DNA from: Massilia sp. Root351
GTDB lineage: Bacteria > Pseudomonadota > Gammaproteobacteria > Burkholderiales > Burkholderiaceae_D
Reading direction: 5' to 3'
Length of the DNA: 64,000 nucleotides
Assembly (NCBI RefSeq): GCF_001425045.1
Contig: NZ_LMDJ01000003.1
Span: 73,276-137,275 of the forward strand
The position numbers and the translations under genes were made by a program. The notes beneath the pieces are model-generated. The model was not told the DNA's origin and searched no databases. It worked only from the letters and a program-made list of their open reading frames with translations. This document shows positions 1 to 9,140 of this stretch, in pieces; position 1 is the first letter of the stretch, and every line of letters starts with the position of its first letter.

Positions 1-1233
1 GCCGGCGATGGCGCTGGTCTTGAGCGCCACGAAGTCCACCGTTTCCATCGCGGCCAGGTCGACCGTTTCCATGGCGCCCAGCTGGGCCGAGGTCAGCGAC
101 GCGGCTTGCGCGGTGGTCAGCGCAATCACTTGCGACGAGGTCAGGCCGGCGATCTGGGTGGTGCTCAGGGAGGCGATGGTGGCCGTCTTCAGCGCGGCGA
201 AGTCCACGGTTTCCATGGCGGCCAGGTTGGCGGTCGACAGGGCGGCGATCTGGCGCGAGGTCAGGCCGGCAGCCTGGCTGGTGCTCAGCGCGACGACTTG
301 CGCGGTGGTCAGGCCGTTGGCGATCAGGTTGGTGCTCAGCGCGCCGATCTGGGCGCTGGTCATGGCGGCGATCTGGTTGGTGGTCAGGCCGGCGAACTGG
401 CTGGTGCTCAGGCCGGCGATGGCGCTGGTCTTCAGCGCCACGAAGTCCACCGTTTCCATCGCGGCCAGGTCCACCGTTTCCATGGCGGCCACTTGTGCCG
501 AGGTCAGCGACGCGGCTTGCAGCGTGGTCAGCGCGATCACTTGCGCCGAGGTCAGGCCGGCGATCTGTGCCGAGGTCAGCGCGGCGATGGTGGCGGTCTT
601 CAGGGCGGCGAAGTCCACCGTTTCCATGGCGGCCAGGTTGGCGGTCGACAGCGCGGCGATCTGGCGCGAGCTCAGGCCGGCGGCCTGGCTGGTGCTCAGG
701 GCGACGATCTGCGCGGTGGTCAGGCCGTTGGCGATCACGTTGGTGCTCAGCGCACCCATCTGGGCGCTGGTCAGCGCGGCAACCTGGTTGGTGGTCAGGC
801 CGGCGAACTGGCTGGTGCTCAGGCCGGCGATGGCATTGGTTTTCAGGGCAACGAAGTCCACCGTCTCCATGGCGGCCAGGTCGACCGTTTCCATGGCGGC
901 CAGCTGGGCCGAGGTCAGCGCGCCGGCCTGGGCCGTGCTCAGGCCGATAACTTGCGCCGAGGTCAGCGCGGCGATCTGGGCCGAACCCAGCGAAGCGATG
1001 GTGGCGGTCGACAGCGCGGCCAGGTCCACGGTTTCCATGGCGGCCAGGTTGGCGGTCGACAAGGCGCCGATCTGGCGCGAGCTCAGGCCGGCAGCCTGGC
1101 TGGTGCTCAGGGCCACCACTTGCGCAGTGGTCAGGCCGTTGGCGATCACATTGGTGCTCAGGGCGCCCAGCTGGGCGCTGGTCAGCGCGGCGACCTGGTT
1201 GGTGGTCAAGCCGGCGAACTGGCTGGTGGTCAA
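1..1233 (-). repeat. Three tandem 411-bp superrepeats inside the repeat-protein gene
   Basis: The landmark gccggcgatggc recurs at 1, 412 and 823, with a close variant at 1234, an exact period of 411 bp (137 codons). Copies differ by scattered substitutions only. A degenerate, shortened continuation covers 1234 to about 1750. The period is a multiple of three, so gain or loss of a copy keeps the reading frame. The finer period is 24 bp. Confidence 0.9.
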
Positions 1234-1788
1234 GCCGGCGATGGCGTTGGTCTTCAGGGCAACGAAGTCGGCCGTTTCCATGGCGGCCAGGTTGGCCGTG
1301 GTGAAGGCAGCGACTTGCGCGGAACTCAGGCCGCCCACCTGGGCGCTGGTCAGGCCCACCACTTGCGAAGTGGTCAGGCCATTGGCAATCACGTTGGTGC
1401 TGAGGGCGCCGAGCTGCCGGGTGGTCAGGGCGCCGACCTGGTTCGAGGTCAGGCCAGCGAACTGGCTGGTCGACAAGGCGGCAATGGAAGTGGAGCGCAG
1501 CGCGGCCACGTCGGCCGTTTCGAGCACGGCCAGGTTGGCGGTGGTCATGGCCGCCAGTTGCGCGGAACCCAGCGCGGCTGCCTGCGCCGTGGTCAGCGAA
1601 GGAATCTGGTTGGTGGTCAGCGCGACTGCAATATTCGCCGTCGTCAACACCGAGATTTGCTGCGTGGTGAGCCAAGAGACTTGGTCGGACGTCAACGCCC
1701 GTACGTCTTCCGTGGTCAGCCCCGCAATATATTCAGTCGACAGGGCGCGGATCTGCGACGACGTCAAAAGACCGATGTTGGATGACAT
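1..1788 (-). CDS. Large octapeptide-repeat protein, N-terminal part (runs off the left edge)
   Basis: Function unknown. The minus-strand frame opens with ATG at 1788, preceded by a good ribosome-binding site (AAGGAG), and stays open for 596 codons to the window edge, so the stop lies outside. After a short degenerate N-terminus (MSSNIGLLTSSQIRALS) the protein is entirely 8-residue units of the pattern x-x-[LM]-[TSE]-[TS]-x-Q-[IVA], for example AALTSAQI, AGLTTNQV and AAMETVDF. Seventeen units plus one inserted residue make a 137-residue superrepeat. There is no N-terminal signal peptide and no cysteine, as in many type I-secreted or surface repeat proteins; related Thr/Gln repeat proteins in Oxalobacteraceae are often labelled heme-utilisation or beta-strand-repeat proteins, labels I would not trust. 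Secretion and adhesion are inference only, because the C-terminus is not visible. Confidence 0.8.
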   Translation of the reverse strand, partial: MSSNIGLLTSSQIRALSTEYIAGLTTEDVRALTSDQVSWLTTQQISVLTTANIAVALTTNQIPSLTTAQAAALGSAQLAAMTTANLAVLETADVAALRSTSIAALSTSQFAGLTSNQVGALTTRQLGALSTNVIANGLTTSQVVGLTSAQVGGLSSAQVAAFTTANLAAMETADFVALKTNAIAGLTTSQFAGLTTNQVAALTSAQLGALSTNVIANGLTTAQVVALSTSQAAGLSSRQIGALSTANLAAMETVDLAALSTATIASLGSAQIAALTSAQVIGLSTAQAGALTSAQLAAMETVDLAAMETVDFVALKTNAIAGLSTSQFAGLTTNQVAALTSAQMGALSTNVIANGLTTAQIVALSTSQAAGLSSRQIAALSTANLAAMETVDFAALKTATIAALTSAQIAGLTSAQVIALTTLQAASLTSAQVAAMETVDLAAMETVDFVALKTSAIAGLSTSQFAGLTTNQIAAMTSAQIGALSTNLIANGLTTAQVVALSTSQAAGLTSRQIAALSTANLAAMETVDFAALKTATIASLSTTQIAGLTSSQVIALTTAQAASLTSAQLGAMETVDLAAMETVDFVALKTSAIAG

Positions 1789-2523
1789 TTTCCATTCTCC
1801 TTGGAACTACAGACAGCAAAAATTTATGAAAGCAGCACCGTGACCAGTACGGCGGGGGCAGCCAAAGTTAATTTAGTACTCTTACTACCAGCCGATACCA
1901 AGCGCCTCGCGCCCTACCAGCCTTGCGGCAAGTGCCCATGTTTTCATTCTTAACGTCAACATTAGGCGAAACCTTTAGTGCTTGCCGGCTGAGTTGCGCC
2001 CCATTTTTGAGCAGACAATTTCAGCAGGCTTATGTGCAAAGCGACCTTAAACGGAGTTTCGTTAAGTAAACTTTGCGGGGCAAGACCAAAACCACAGGGA
2101 CGTTTGCAAACTGACAACTTACTCGCTTGCTTGTCAGCGGCAGGGCTTGAAAAACAGATTCTTAGCAGCAAGTATATCGCAATTAATTTCCCTGCCGCAC
2201 TTATTTTCGCTATCTCAAACGCATTTCATGTGTTTAAAAGGCAAGGTTAAAATTGCTTGTAGACAGCATGTTATGGGCTTGTGTAGCGCTCTCATGGGGA
2301 GAGCACCGGGGTAAACCGGGCGCATATCACATGGTGCAACGGAAGCGCTGCGGACCCGCTTGGCGGCGAGTGTTGTTTGTGGGCACAAAAATGCTGACCG
2401 TATGATAAAAGTCACGTAATTTCAATGTCTTATGAACGTTTTGACATGCTATTCCTGCCCTTTCCGGCGCTGCTGCGCAGCCGAATTTCGTAACCGGCAG
2501 CAACGCGTCCACGCAAAAGAAAA
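1789..2523. other. 735-bp intergenic region, lower GC than its surroundings
   Basis: This region separates the repeat-protein gene from the ssb terminator. It is clearly more AT-rich than the flanking genes and should contain the promoter and leader of the repeat-protein gene, reading leftward. Short open frames at 1962-2171, 2032-2250 and 2215-2512 lie on both strands. They lack convincing ribosome-binding sites and recognisable protein character, so I call no gene. I could not fix a promoter with confidence. Confidence 0.5.
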
Positions 2524-2551
2524 CCCCCGCAACGCCGAAGCGTTGCGGGGG
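2524..2551 (-). terminator. Rho-independent terminator of ssb
   Basis: A perfect 12-bp GC-rich stem (CCCCCGCAACGC paired with GCGTTGCGGGGG) closes a four-base loop. On the minus strand it is followed by TTTTC. It lies 30 bp after the ssb stop; a T-run on the plus strand suggests it can work in both directions. Confidence 0.85.
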
Positions 2552-2581
2552 TTTTTCGTTTTTTCCGGCAGCCGGCAGGCT

Positions 2582-3082
2582 TTAGAACGGGATGTCGTCG
2601 TCCATGTCCGAGAAGTTCGGCGCCGGACGCGGCGCCGGGCGCGGGGCCGGGGCTGGCGCAGGGGCCGGACGCGGCGCGGGCGCCTGGCGCGGGGCCGGGG
2701 CGTCGTAGCTGCCGCCGTCGTCCATGCCGGCGTCGCCGCCCATGCCCTGGCGGCCGCCCAGCATTTGCATCTGCTCGGCGATGATGTCGGTGGCGTATTT
2801 CTCGACGCCGTCCTTGTCGGTGTACTTGCGGGTCTGCAGGCGGCCTTCGACGTAGACCGAGGAACCTTTTTTCAGGTACTGGCCGACGATTTCAGCCAGG
2901 CGGCCGAAGAAGGAAATACGGTGCCACTCGGTTTGCTCTTTTTGCTCGCCGGTGTTGCGGTCCTTCGACTTGTACGAGGTCGCGACGGCAATGTTGGCGA
3001 TCGCATCACCGCTAGGCATGTAGCGAATTTCCGGATCGCGGCCCAGATTGCCGACGATGATGACTTTGTTGACTGATGCCAT
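2582..3082 (-). CDS. ssb: Single-stranded DNA-binding protein SSB
   Basis: Binds single-stranded DNA during replication, recombination and repair and recruits partner enzymes through its C-terminal tip. The 166-residue protein opens with [18 protein letters not shown], the standard SSB start, and residues 1-110 form the OB fold ([23 protein letters not shown]). A disordered linker of about 40 residues is rich in Pro, Ala and Arg. The protein ends in the acidic hexapeptide DDDIPF, the SSB interaction tip. It is divergent from uvrA across a LexA box, the arrangement known from E. coli. A possible -10 hexamer TATAAT lies on the minus strand at 3141-3146, but I see no good -35. Confidence 0.98.
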   Translation of the reverse strand: MASVNKVIIVGNLGRDPEIRYMPSGDAIANIAVATSYKSKDRNTGEQKEQTEWHRISFFGRLAEIVGQYLKKGSSVYVEGRLQTRKYTDKDGVEKYATDIIAEQMQMLGGRQGMGGDAGMDDGGSYDAPAPRQAPAPRPAPAPAPAPRPAPRPAPNFSDMDDDIPF

Positions 3083-3178
3083 GTGTAACTCCTGTTGAAC
3101 TGCGGCCGCGCACGGCGGGCTGACATTTTACTAAACGACGATTATAAGCGAAGGCAAGGCGCTGCCCATTTTTAAGAA

Positions 3179-3198
3179 TACTGGTATTATATACAGTA
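3179..3198. promoter_or_regulatory. LexA (SOS) box between ssb and uvrA
   Basis: The sequence taCTGgtattatataCAGta matches the proteobacterial LexA consensus CTG-N10-CAG with an AT-rich centre. It lies about 100 bp from the start codons of both ssb and uvrA and contains -10-like hexamers, so LexA bound here could repress in either direction. Confidence 0.9.
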
Positions 3199-3304
3199 TC
3201 GATCCCCCCGCCTTGATGCTTGTCAAACCGCGCAAGGCGGCGCGGATCAAACCCGGCTATAGTACCGGGTTCACCCGCTCGCTCCTTTACCCAAGGCTCA
3301 GACA

Positions 3305-6166
3305 ATGGAACAGATCCGCATACGCGGCGCACGTACGCACAACCTCAAGAACATCAACCTCGATCTGCCGCGCAACAAGCTGATCGTGATTACCGGCCTG
3401 TCCGGCTCCGGCAAGTCCTCGCTGGCGTTCGACACGCTGTACGCCGAGGGCCAGCGCCGCTATGTGGAATCGCTGTCGGCCTACGCGCGCCAGTTCCTGC
3501 AGCTGATGGAAAAGCCGGACGTGGACTTGATCGAAGGGCTGTCGCCGGCCATCTCCATCGAGCAGAAAGCCACCTCGCACAACCCGCGCTCCACGGTCGG
3601 CACCGTGACCGAGATCCACGATTACCTGCGCCTGCTGTTCGCGCGGGTCGGCACGCCGTACTGCATCAACCACCCGACCCACGCGCTGGCCGCGCAGACC
3701 GTGTCGCAAATGGTGGACGCGGTGCTGGCCATGCCCGAGGGCACCAAGCTGATGATACTGGCGCCGGTGGTGGCCAACCGCAAGGGCGAGCACGTGGACC
3801 TGTTCGAGCAGATGCAGGCCCAGGGTTTCGTCAGGTTCCGGGTGCAAAGCGGTACGCATGACGCAAAAATCTATGAAGTGGACGACCTGCCCAAGCTGAA
3901 GAAGACCGAAAAGCACACCATCGACGTGGTGATCGACCGCGTGAAGGTGACGCCGGAGATCAAGCAGCGCCTGGCCGAGAGCTTCGAGACCGCGCTGCGC
4001 CTGGCCGACGGCCGCGCCGTGGCCTATGAAATGGACACCGCGCAGGAGCATGTCTATTCCAACAAGTTTGCCTGCACCGAATGCGGCTACTCGCTGCAGG
4101 AACTGGAACCGCGCCTGTTCTCGTTCAACAACCCGATGGGCGCCTGCCCCGAGTGCGATGGCCTGGGCCATATCGAGTTCTTCGACCCCAGGCGCATCGT
4201 GGCCTTCCCCAACCTGTCGCTGGCCTCCGGCGCCGTGAAAGGCTGGGACCGCCGCAACCAGTTCTACTTCCAGATGCTGACCGCGCTGGCGGCCTACTAC
4301 GGGTTCGACCTGGACACGCCGTTCGAGCAGCTGCCCAAGCCGGCGCAGGAAGCGGTGCTGCACGGCTCCGGCAAGCAGGCCATCCCGTTCGCCTATATAA
4401 ACGAACGCGGCCGCACCGTGGTCAAGGAACACACTTTCGAAGGCGTGGTGAACAACCTGTCGCGCCGCTACCGCGAAACCGATTCGATGGCGGTGAAAGA
4501 GGAACTGGCCAAGTTCATCAACGAGAAGGAATGCCCGTCCTGCGCCGGGGCGCGCCTGCGCACCGAAGCGCGCTACGTGAAGGTGGGCAGCGGCAAGCAG
4601 CAGCGCGCCATCTTCGAACTGTCGCGCAAGCCGCTGCGCGACGCGCTGGACTACTTCGAAACGCTGAAGCTGACCGGCGCCAAGCGCGAGATCGCCGACC
4701 GCGTGGTCAAGGAGATCATCTCGCGCCTGAAGTTCTTGAACAACGTGGGCCTGGACTACCTGTCGCTGGACCGCAGCGCCGACACCCTGTCCGGCGGCGA
4801 AGCGCAGCGCATCCGCCTGGCCTCGCAGATCGGCTCCGGCCTGACCGGCGTGATGTACGTGCTGGACGAGCCGTCCATCGGCCTGCACCAGCGCGACAAC
4901 GACCGCCTGATCGACACCCTGAAGCACCTGCGCGACATCGGCAACAGCGTACTGGTGGTGGAGCACGACGAGGACGCGATCCGCACCGCCGACTACATCG
5001 TCGACATGGGCAAGGGCGCCGGCGTGCATGGCGGCGACGTGATCGCCTCCGGCTCGCTGAAGGACATCCTGAAGAACAAGGACTCGCTGACCTCGCAGTA
5101 CCTGAGCGGCGCCAAGAAGATCGAAGTGCCGAAGAAGCGCCACCAGTTCGACGAGGAGCGCCAGCTGGTGATCACCGGCGCCACCGGCAACAACCTGAAG
5201 AACGTCACCCTGCAGCTGCCGGTCGGCCTGATGACCTGCATCACCGGCGTGTCCGGCTCGGGCAAGTCCTCGCTGATCAACGACACGCTCTACCCTGCCC
5301 TGTCGCGCCACCTGTACGGCTCGCAGACCGAGCCGTCGCCGCACGACACCATCAGCGGCCTGGAACACTTCGACAAGGTGATCGCGGTGGACCAGGCGCC
5401 GATCGGCCGCACGCCGCGCTCGAACCCGGCCACCTACACCGGCCTGTTCACGCCGATCCGCGACCTGTTCGCCACCGTGCCCACCGCCAAGGAGCGCGGC
5501 TACAGCGCCGGGCGCTTCTCGTTCAACGTCAAGGGCGGCCGCTGCGAAGCCTGCCAGGGCGACGGCGTGATCAAGGTGGAAATGCACTTCCTGCCGGACG
5601 TGTACGTGCCGTGCGATGTCTGCCACGGCAAGCGCTACAACCGCGAAACCCTGGAAGTGCACTACAAGGGCAAGAACATCACCGAGGTGCTGGACATGAC
5701 GGTGGAGGACGCGCACGAGTTCTTCAAGCCGGTGCCGGTCATCGCGCGCAAGCTGCACACCCTGCTGGACGTGGGCCTGGGCTACATCAAGCTGGGCCAG
5801 AGCGCCACCACGCTGTCCGGCGGCGAGGCGCAGCGCGTCAAGCTGTCGCTGGAGCTGTCCAAGCGCGACACCGGCCGCACGCTGTATATCCTGGACGAGC
5901 CGACCACCGGCCTGCACTTCCACGATATCGACCTGCTGCTGAAGGTGATCCACCGCCTGCGCGACCAGGGCAACACGCTGGCCATCATCGAGCACAACCT
6001 GGACGTGATCAAGACGGCCGACTGGATCGTGGACCTGGGGCCGGAAGGCGGCGCCGGCGGCGGCCAGATCATCGCCGCCGGTTCGCCGGAAGATGTGGCG
6101 GCCAACCCGGCCAGCGTGACGGGCAAATACCTGATCCCGCTGCTCAAGCCGGCGAAAAAGAAGTAA
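3305..6166 (+). CDS. uvrA: Excinuclease ABC subunit UvrA
   Basis: DNA-damage recognition ATPase of nucleotide excision repair; a UvrA dimer loads UvrB at lesions. At 953 residues it is slightly longer than E. coli UvrA (940). It has two ABC ATPase modules: the first Walker A is GLSGSGKSS at 31-39, with LSGGEAQR near 497 and [10 protein letters not shown] near 520; the second Walker A is GVSGSGKSS, with LSGGEAQR near 838 and [10 protein letters not shown] near 863. Zinc-finger cysteines are visible at CTECGYS and CPECDGLGH (near 258-285) and at CEACQGDG and CDVCHGK (near 746-775). A LexA box lies about 110 bp upstream, so SOS induction is expected. Confidence 0.99.
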   Translation: MEQIRIRGARTHNLKNINLDLPRNKLIVITGLSGSGKSSLAFDTLYAEGQRRYVESLSAYARQFLQLMEKPDVDLIEGLSPAISIEQKATSHNPRSTVGTVTEIHDYLRLLFARVGTPYCINHPTHALAAQTVSQMVDAVLAMPEGTKLMILAPVVANRKGEHVDLFEQMQAQGFVRFRVQSGTHDAKIYEVDDLPKLKKTEKHTIDVVIDRVKVTPEIKQRLAESFETALRLADGRAVAYEMDTAQEHVYSNKFACTECGYSLQELEPRLFSFNNPMGACPECDGLGHIEFFDPRRIVAFPNLSLASGAVKGWDRRNQFYFQMLTALAAYYGFDLDTPFEQLPKPAQEAVLHGSGKQAIPFAYINERGRTVVKEHTFEGVVNNLSRRYRETDSMAVKEELAKFINEKECPSCAGARLRTEARYVKVGSGKQQRAIFELSRKPLRDALDYFETLKLTGAKREIADRVVKEIISRLKFLNNVGLDYLSLDRSADTLSGGEAQRIRLASQIGSGLTGVMYVLDEPSIGLHQRDNDRLIDTLKHLRDIGNSVLVVEHDEDAIRTADYIVDMGKGAGVHGGDVIASGSLKDILKNKDSLTSQYLSGAKKIEVPKKRHQFDEERQLVITGATGNNLKNVTLQLPVGLMTCITGVSGSGKSSLINDTLYPALSRHLYGSQTEPSPHDTISGLEHFDKVIAVDQAPIGRTPRSNPATYTGLFTPIRDLFATVPTAKERGYSAGRFSFNVKGGRCEACQGDGVIKVEMHFLPDVYVPCDVCHGKRYNRETLEVHYKGKNITEVLDMTVEDAHEFFKPVPVIARKLHTLLDVGLGYIKLGQSATTLSGGEAQRVKLSLELSKRDTGRTLYILDEPTTGLHFHDIDLLLKVIHRLRDQGNTLAIIEHNLDVIKTADWIVDLGPEGGAGGGQIIAAGSPEDVAANPASVTGKYLIPLLKPAKKK

Positions 6167-6172
6167 CACGCC

Positions 6173-7126
6173 ATGAACGCGGACGCAGCGCCCGGCAGCG
6201 CCGCTGGGTTGCCGGCCCGGCCTGACCGGCTGGCGCGCATGGCCGCCGTCGTCGGACGGCTGCTGCCGCACGACGGCAGGCGGGAAACCGCCGTGCCCTT
6301 CCTGTCGCTGCTGCGCTCATCGCAGCCCACGCCCGTCACGCGCGGCGTGCTCAAACCCTCGTGCTGCGTGATCCTGCAAGGGCGCAAACGCGTGCACCTG
6401 GCCACCGATGTGCTGGACTACGGGCCCGGCCAGTACCTGGCCGTGTCGGTGGACCTGCCGGCCGCCGGCCATGTGCTCAGCGCCACGCCGGAGCAGCCCT
6501 ATCTGTTGCTGAATATCGAGATCGACCCGGCGGAACTGGCCGCCGTGGTGCTGGAGGCGCGCCTGGACCTGAACGACGGCGCCCAGCCGGTGCGCGGCGC
6601 CTTTGTCGGCGCGTGCGATGCGGCGTTGCAGGAAGCCTTGTGCCGGCTGCTGGAGCTGCTCGACGCAGCGCACCAAGGCGAGGCGCCGCCGCGGGAAGCG
6701 GCCTTCCTGGCGGTGGGCCTGAAGCGGGAAATCATCTACCGCCTGCTGACCGGCGCGCACGGCCGCCAGCTGTATCAGAACGTGGTGCTGGACCAGCAGG
6801 ACCGCGGCATCAGCAAGGCCATCGCGTGGCTGAAGGAGCGCTACAACCAGCCGGTGCTGGTGGAGGAACTGGCGCAGGCCACCCATATGAGCGTGTCCAC
6901 CCTGCACCACCGCTTCAAGGCGGTGACCGCCATGGGGCCGATGCAGTACCAGAAGCAGCTGCGCCTGCAGCAGGCGCGCGCCCTGCTGCTCAACGGCGAT
7001 ACCGATGCCGCCACGGCGGCCTACCAGGTGGGCTACGAGAGCCCGTCCCAGTTCAGCCGCGAGTACCGGCGCCTGTTCGGCGCGCCGCCGATGCGGGACA
7101 TCAAGAAGCTGCGCCCGGAAGTGTAG
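6173..7126 (+). CDS. AraC-family transcriptional regulator
   Basis: Predicted DNA-binding regulator of 317 residues. The N-terminal two thirds resemble the AraC_N effector domain of YqhC-type regulators (SCCVILQGRKRV, YGPGQYLAVSVDLP). The C-terminal hundred residues hold two helix-turn-helix motifs: VEELAQATHMSVSTLHHRFK and AAYQVGYESPSQFSREYRR. It starts 6 bp after the uvrA stop on the same strand, so it may be read through from uvrA, although a functional link is not obvious. The ribosome-binding site is weak. Its target and ligand are unknown; YqhC-type relatives often control aldehyde reductases. Confidence 0.9.
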   Translation: MNADAAPGSAAGLPARPDRLARMAAVVGRLLPHDGRRETAVPFLSLLRSSQPTPVTRGVLKPSCCVILQGRKRVHLATDVLDYGPGQYLAVSVDLPAAGHVLSATPEQPYLLLNIEIDPAELAAVVLEARLDLNDGAQPVRGAFVGACDAALQEALCRLLELLDAAHQGEAPPREAAFLAVGLKREIIYRLLTGAHGRQLYQNVVLDQQDRGISKAIAWLKERYNQPVLVEELAQATHMSVSTLHHRFKAVTAMGPMQYQKQLRLQQARALLLNGDTDAATAAYQVGYESPSQFSREYRRLFGAPPMRDIKKLRPEV

Positions 7127-7138
7127 CGCAGCGCCGGC

Positions 7139-8419
7139 TCACGCCGCCGGCAGCCCTTCGATCTCGGCCAGCAGCTTGCCGGCCGGCGTGTCGTAGCCAT
7201 CCCCCAGTTCCAGGCAGGAATGCAGGTAGATGCGGGCGCCGTCGTTGTCGCCCACCGCGTGGAAGCACAGGGCAATCAGGTAGCGCACATGCTTGTTGCT
7301 GGGATCGCAGGGCAGCAAGCGGGTCAGGTTCTTGAACGCTTCCTGCACTTCGCGCTCGCGCATCAGCTGGCGCGCGCCCGCCACCTGGTCCTCGTACTGC
7401 AGGAAAACCTTGGCCTCGTCCAGGGCCCGGCCCCAGAAGCCGGTCAGGTCCATGCCGTTGCCGATGTGGCGCGGGTCGCCCACGGCGCGCGCCATGCTGG
7501 CTGCCTCGCGCAGCGCGCCGGCCAGGTGGACGTTGGCGACGTGGCCCTGCGCCGCCAGCGCGAAGAAGGCGTTGCTGGCGCACTGCAGGTCGGCATTGGT
7601 GCCCACTTCGCCGGCGGGATCCAGGTGGGCGGCGGTCTCGCCGCGGAACCACGGCGCGTGGCCGTCCCAGTCCAGGCAGAAGAAGGCGCTCATGATGCGG
7701 TAGTACACCAGCAGCGGCAGCGCCACCTCGCGGCAGGACAGCAGCTTGGGCAGCGTGGCGACGCGGAAGTCCTCGTTGCTGCTGGTGACCAGGATTTCAT
7801 GCCGGATGAAGGGCAGGAACTGCGGGAAGTCCCGCATGAAGGCCGGGTAGAAGCGGATGTAGTGGCCAAACTTGGCCGACGACGGGTACTTGAATTCGCT
7901 GAACTCCATGCTGCACAGCTTGAACATGTCGGCGATGTGGCCGAACACCAGCTTGTCGTCGATATAGAACGGCGCCAGCACCGAAGCGCTCACCACCGAC
8001 ACCTTCTCGCGGAAGATGCCCATGGCCAGCGCCTGCGGGTCGGTGATGGCCATGTCCTTCTGCGCCAGGTAAGCCAGCGCGGCGCCGTCGATATAGCAGT
8101 CGGTACGGGTCTTGAACACGTAGTCCGCCTTGCCGACCGCCTCCAGGCCGCGCCGCAGGCTGACCGACTGGCGGAAGCCGTTGAAGCGGTCGAAGGGCAG
8201 CGCCGGGTCGGTTGCGGTGACCACTTTCAGGCCGTATTTCTGCTCCAGCTGTTTCAGGTAGGCCGCGTTTTCGAGCGCGTCGCGGTGCCAGGTCGACAGG
8301 ATCAGCTCCTGCACGCAAGGCAGTGCGGACAAGGTGCCGAGGTTTTTCTCGAACAGCTCCTTTTCCCGCAGCTGTCCCGTGAAGACGACGCTGACCGGGC
8401 GCTGGCGATCAATTTGCAT
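7139..8419 (-). CDS. WavE-like glycosyltransferase, last gene of the glycan operon
   Basis: Probable glycosyltransferase of 426 residues. The N-terminus (VSVVFTGQLREKELFEKNL, then ELILSTWHRDALEN) and the central KADYVFKTRTDCYID resemble the WavE lipopolysaccharide-synthesis family, where the Arg-Thr-Asp belongs to a GT-A-like fold. The last 90 residues look like tetratricopeptide-type helices (LIALCFHAVGDNDGARIYLHSCLELGDGYD), an unusual addition for a WavE-like protein. There is no signal peptide or membrane segment, so it is cytoplasmic or peripheral. Its start overlaps the end of the upstream nucleotidyltransferase gene by 11 bp, so the two are translated from one transcript. Donor and acceptor are unknown. 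Confidence 0.7.
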   Translation of the reverse strand: MQIDRQRPVSVVFTGQLREKELFEKNLGTLSALPCVQELILSTWHRDALENAAYLKQLEQKYGLKVVTATDPALPFDRFNGFRQSVSLRRGLEAVGKADYVFKTRTDCYIDGAALAYLAQKDMAITDPQALAMGIFREKVSVVSASVLAPFYIDDKLVFGHIADMFKLCSMEFSEFKYPSSAKFGHYIRFYPAFMRDFPQFLPFIRHEILVTSSNEDFRVATLPKLLSCREVALPLLVYYRIMSAFFCLDWDGHAPWFRGETAAHLDPAGEVGTNADLQCASNAFFALAAQGHVANVHLAGALREAASMARAVGDPRHIGNGMDLTGFWGRALDEAKVFLQYEDQVAGARQLMREREVQEAFKNLTRLLPCDPSNKHVRYLIALCFHAVGDNDGARIYLHSCLELGDGYDTPAGKLLAEIEGLPAA

Positions 8420-9140
8420 GGCTGGTGTTTCCGTGTTTGACGGCCGCCAGGTACTCGTCCGGCGTGCCGCAGAAGACGATCTCGCCGGCCCCCACGGTGA
8501 CGTAGCGGATGTCGCGTCCGGCGGCGATCAGGTAGTTGTAAAGCGGCGCGATATAGAATTCGGCGCGCACGCGCAGGTCGTTGCTGGCGGCGTGGCGGAA
8601 GGCCTGCTCGAACAGGCTGCGCTCGCGGAACTGGTACAGGCCGTCGCTGCACAGGTTGGAGATGCGCACCTTCTCGGTGGTTTCCAGCACCCGGCCGTCC
8701 GCGCCGGGCCGCACGAAGGACCAGTGCTCGCCCTCGCCCTCGAACACTTCCAGGTAGCCGTCGCAATCGAGCGCCGGCATGGTGAAGCCGGGCCGGAAGG
8801 TGTCGATATTGAAAATGGTCAGCGCGCCGCCGCTGCCGGCGCCCCGCATGCGCTGCAAGCCCTGGTAGACCGTGTCGGCCTGGCCCGCCGTCTCCTGCTC
8901 GAACACCACCAGCTCGAAGCGGCGCACGCCCAGGCTGGCCAGCTCCTGCCGCACGAAGGCTTCGGCGCCGAAGTCGCCGCGCACCAGGAACAGGAAGAAC
9001 TCGCTGTCGAAATAGGCTTCGAACGAGGCCACCGCGTGCGCGAACACGCTGCGGCCATGCACCATCAATTCATATTTTGGACGGGTGTAGCCGGCCTGGA
9101 AGAAACGCGAGCTTTTGCCCACCATGGGAATAACTATCAT
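8409..9140 (-). CDS. Sugar-phosphate nucleotidyltransferase-like protein
   Basis: Predicted nucleotidyltransferase of 243 residues (RmlA/GalU-like GT-A fold) that would activate a sugar or polyol phosphate with an NTP. The N-terminus MIVIPMVGKSSRFFQAGYTRPKYE has the glycine/arginine nucleotide loop and the PK lysine typical of capsule-locus members. FNIDTFRPG supplies the metal-site Asp region. The ATG at 9140 overlaps the stop of the preceding gene by 4 bp (ATGA), which fixes this start and indicates translational coupling. Unlike the upstream fusion protein, this one keeps the canonical active-site residues. Confidence 0.82.
   Translation of the reverse strand: MIVIPMVGKSSRFFQAGYTRPKYELMVHGRSVFAHAVASFEAYFDSEFFLFLVRGDFGAEAFVRQELASLGVRRFELVVFEQETAGQADTVYQGLQRMRGAGSGGALTIFNIDTFRPGFTMPALDCDGYLEVFEGEGEHWSFVRPGADGRVLETTEKVRISNLCSDGLYQFRERSLFEQAFRHAASNDLRVRAEFYIAPLYNYLIAAGRDIRYVTVGAGEIVFCGTPDEYLAAVKHGNTSHAN

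Noticed and set aside
1..1788. Possible CRISPR-like or satellite array
   Set aside because: The repeats have exact 24-bp and 411-bp coding periods and no variable spacers, and they translate into one open protein.
8..1843. Long plus-strand open frames opposite the repeat protein (611 and 559 codons)
   Set aside because: They mirror the repetitive minus-strand gene and lack a recognisable protein pattern. The minus-strand frame has the ribosome-binding site, the start and the regular Thr/Gln repeat.
1962..2512. Short open frames in the first intergenic region
   Set aside because: They have no good ribosome-binding sites, do not resemble known proteins and overlap on both strands.
3287..6271. 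994-codon frame antisense to uvrA
   Set aside because: UvrA on the plus strand is certain; the antisense frame is a high-GC codon shadow rich in His, Val and Gln.
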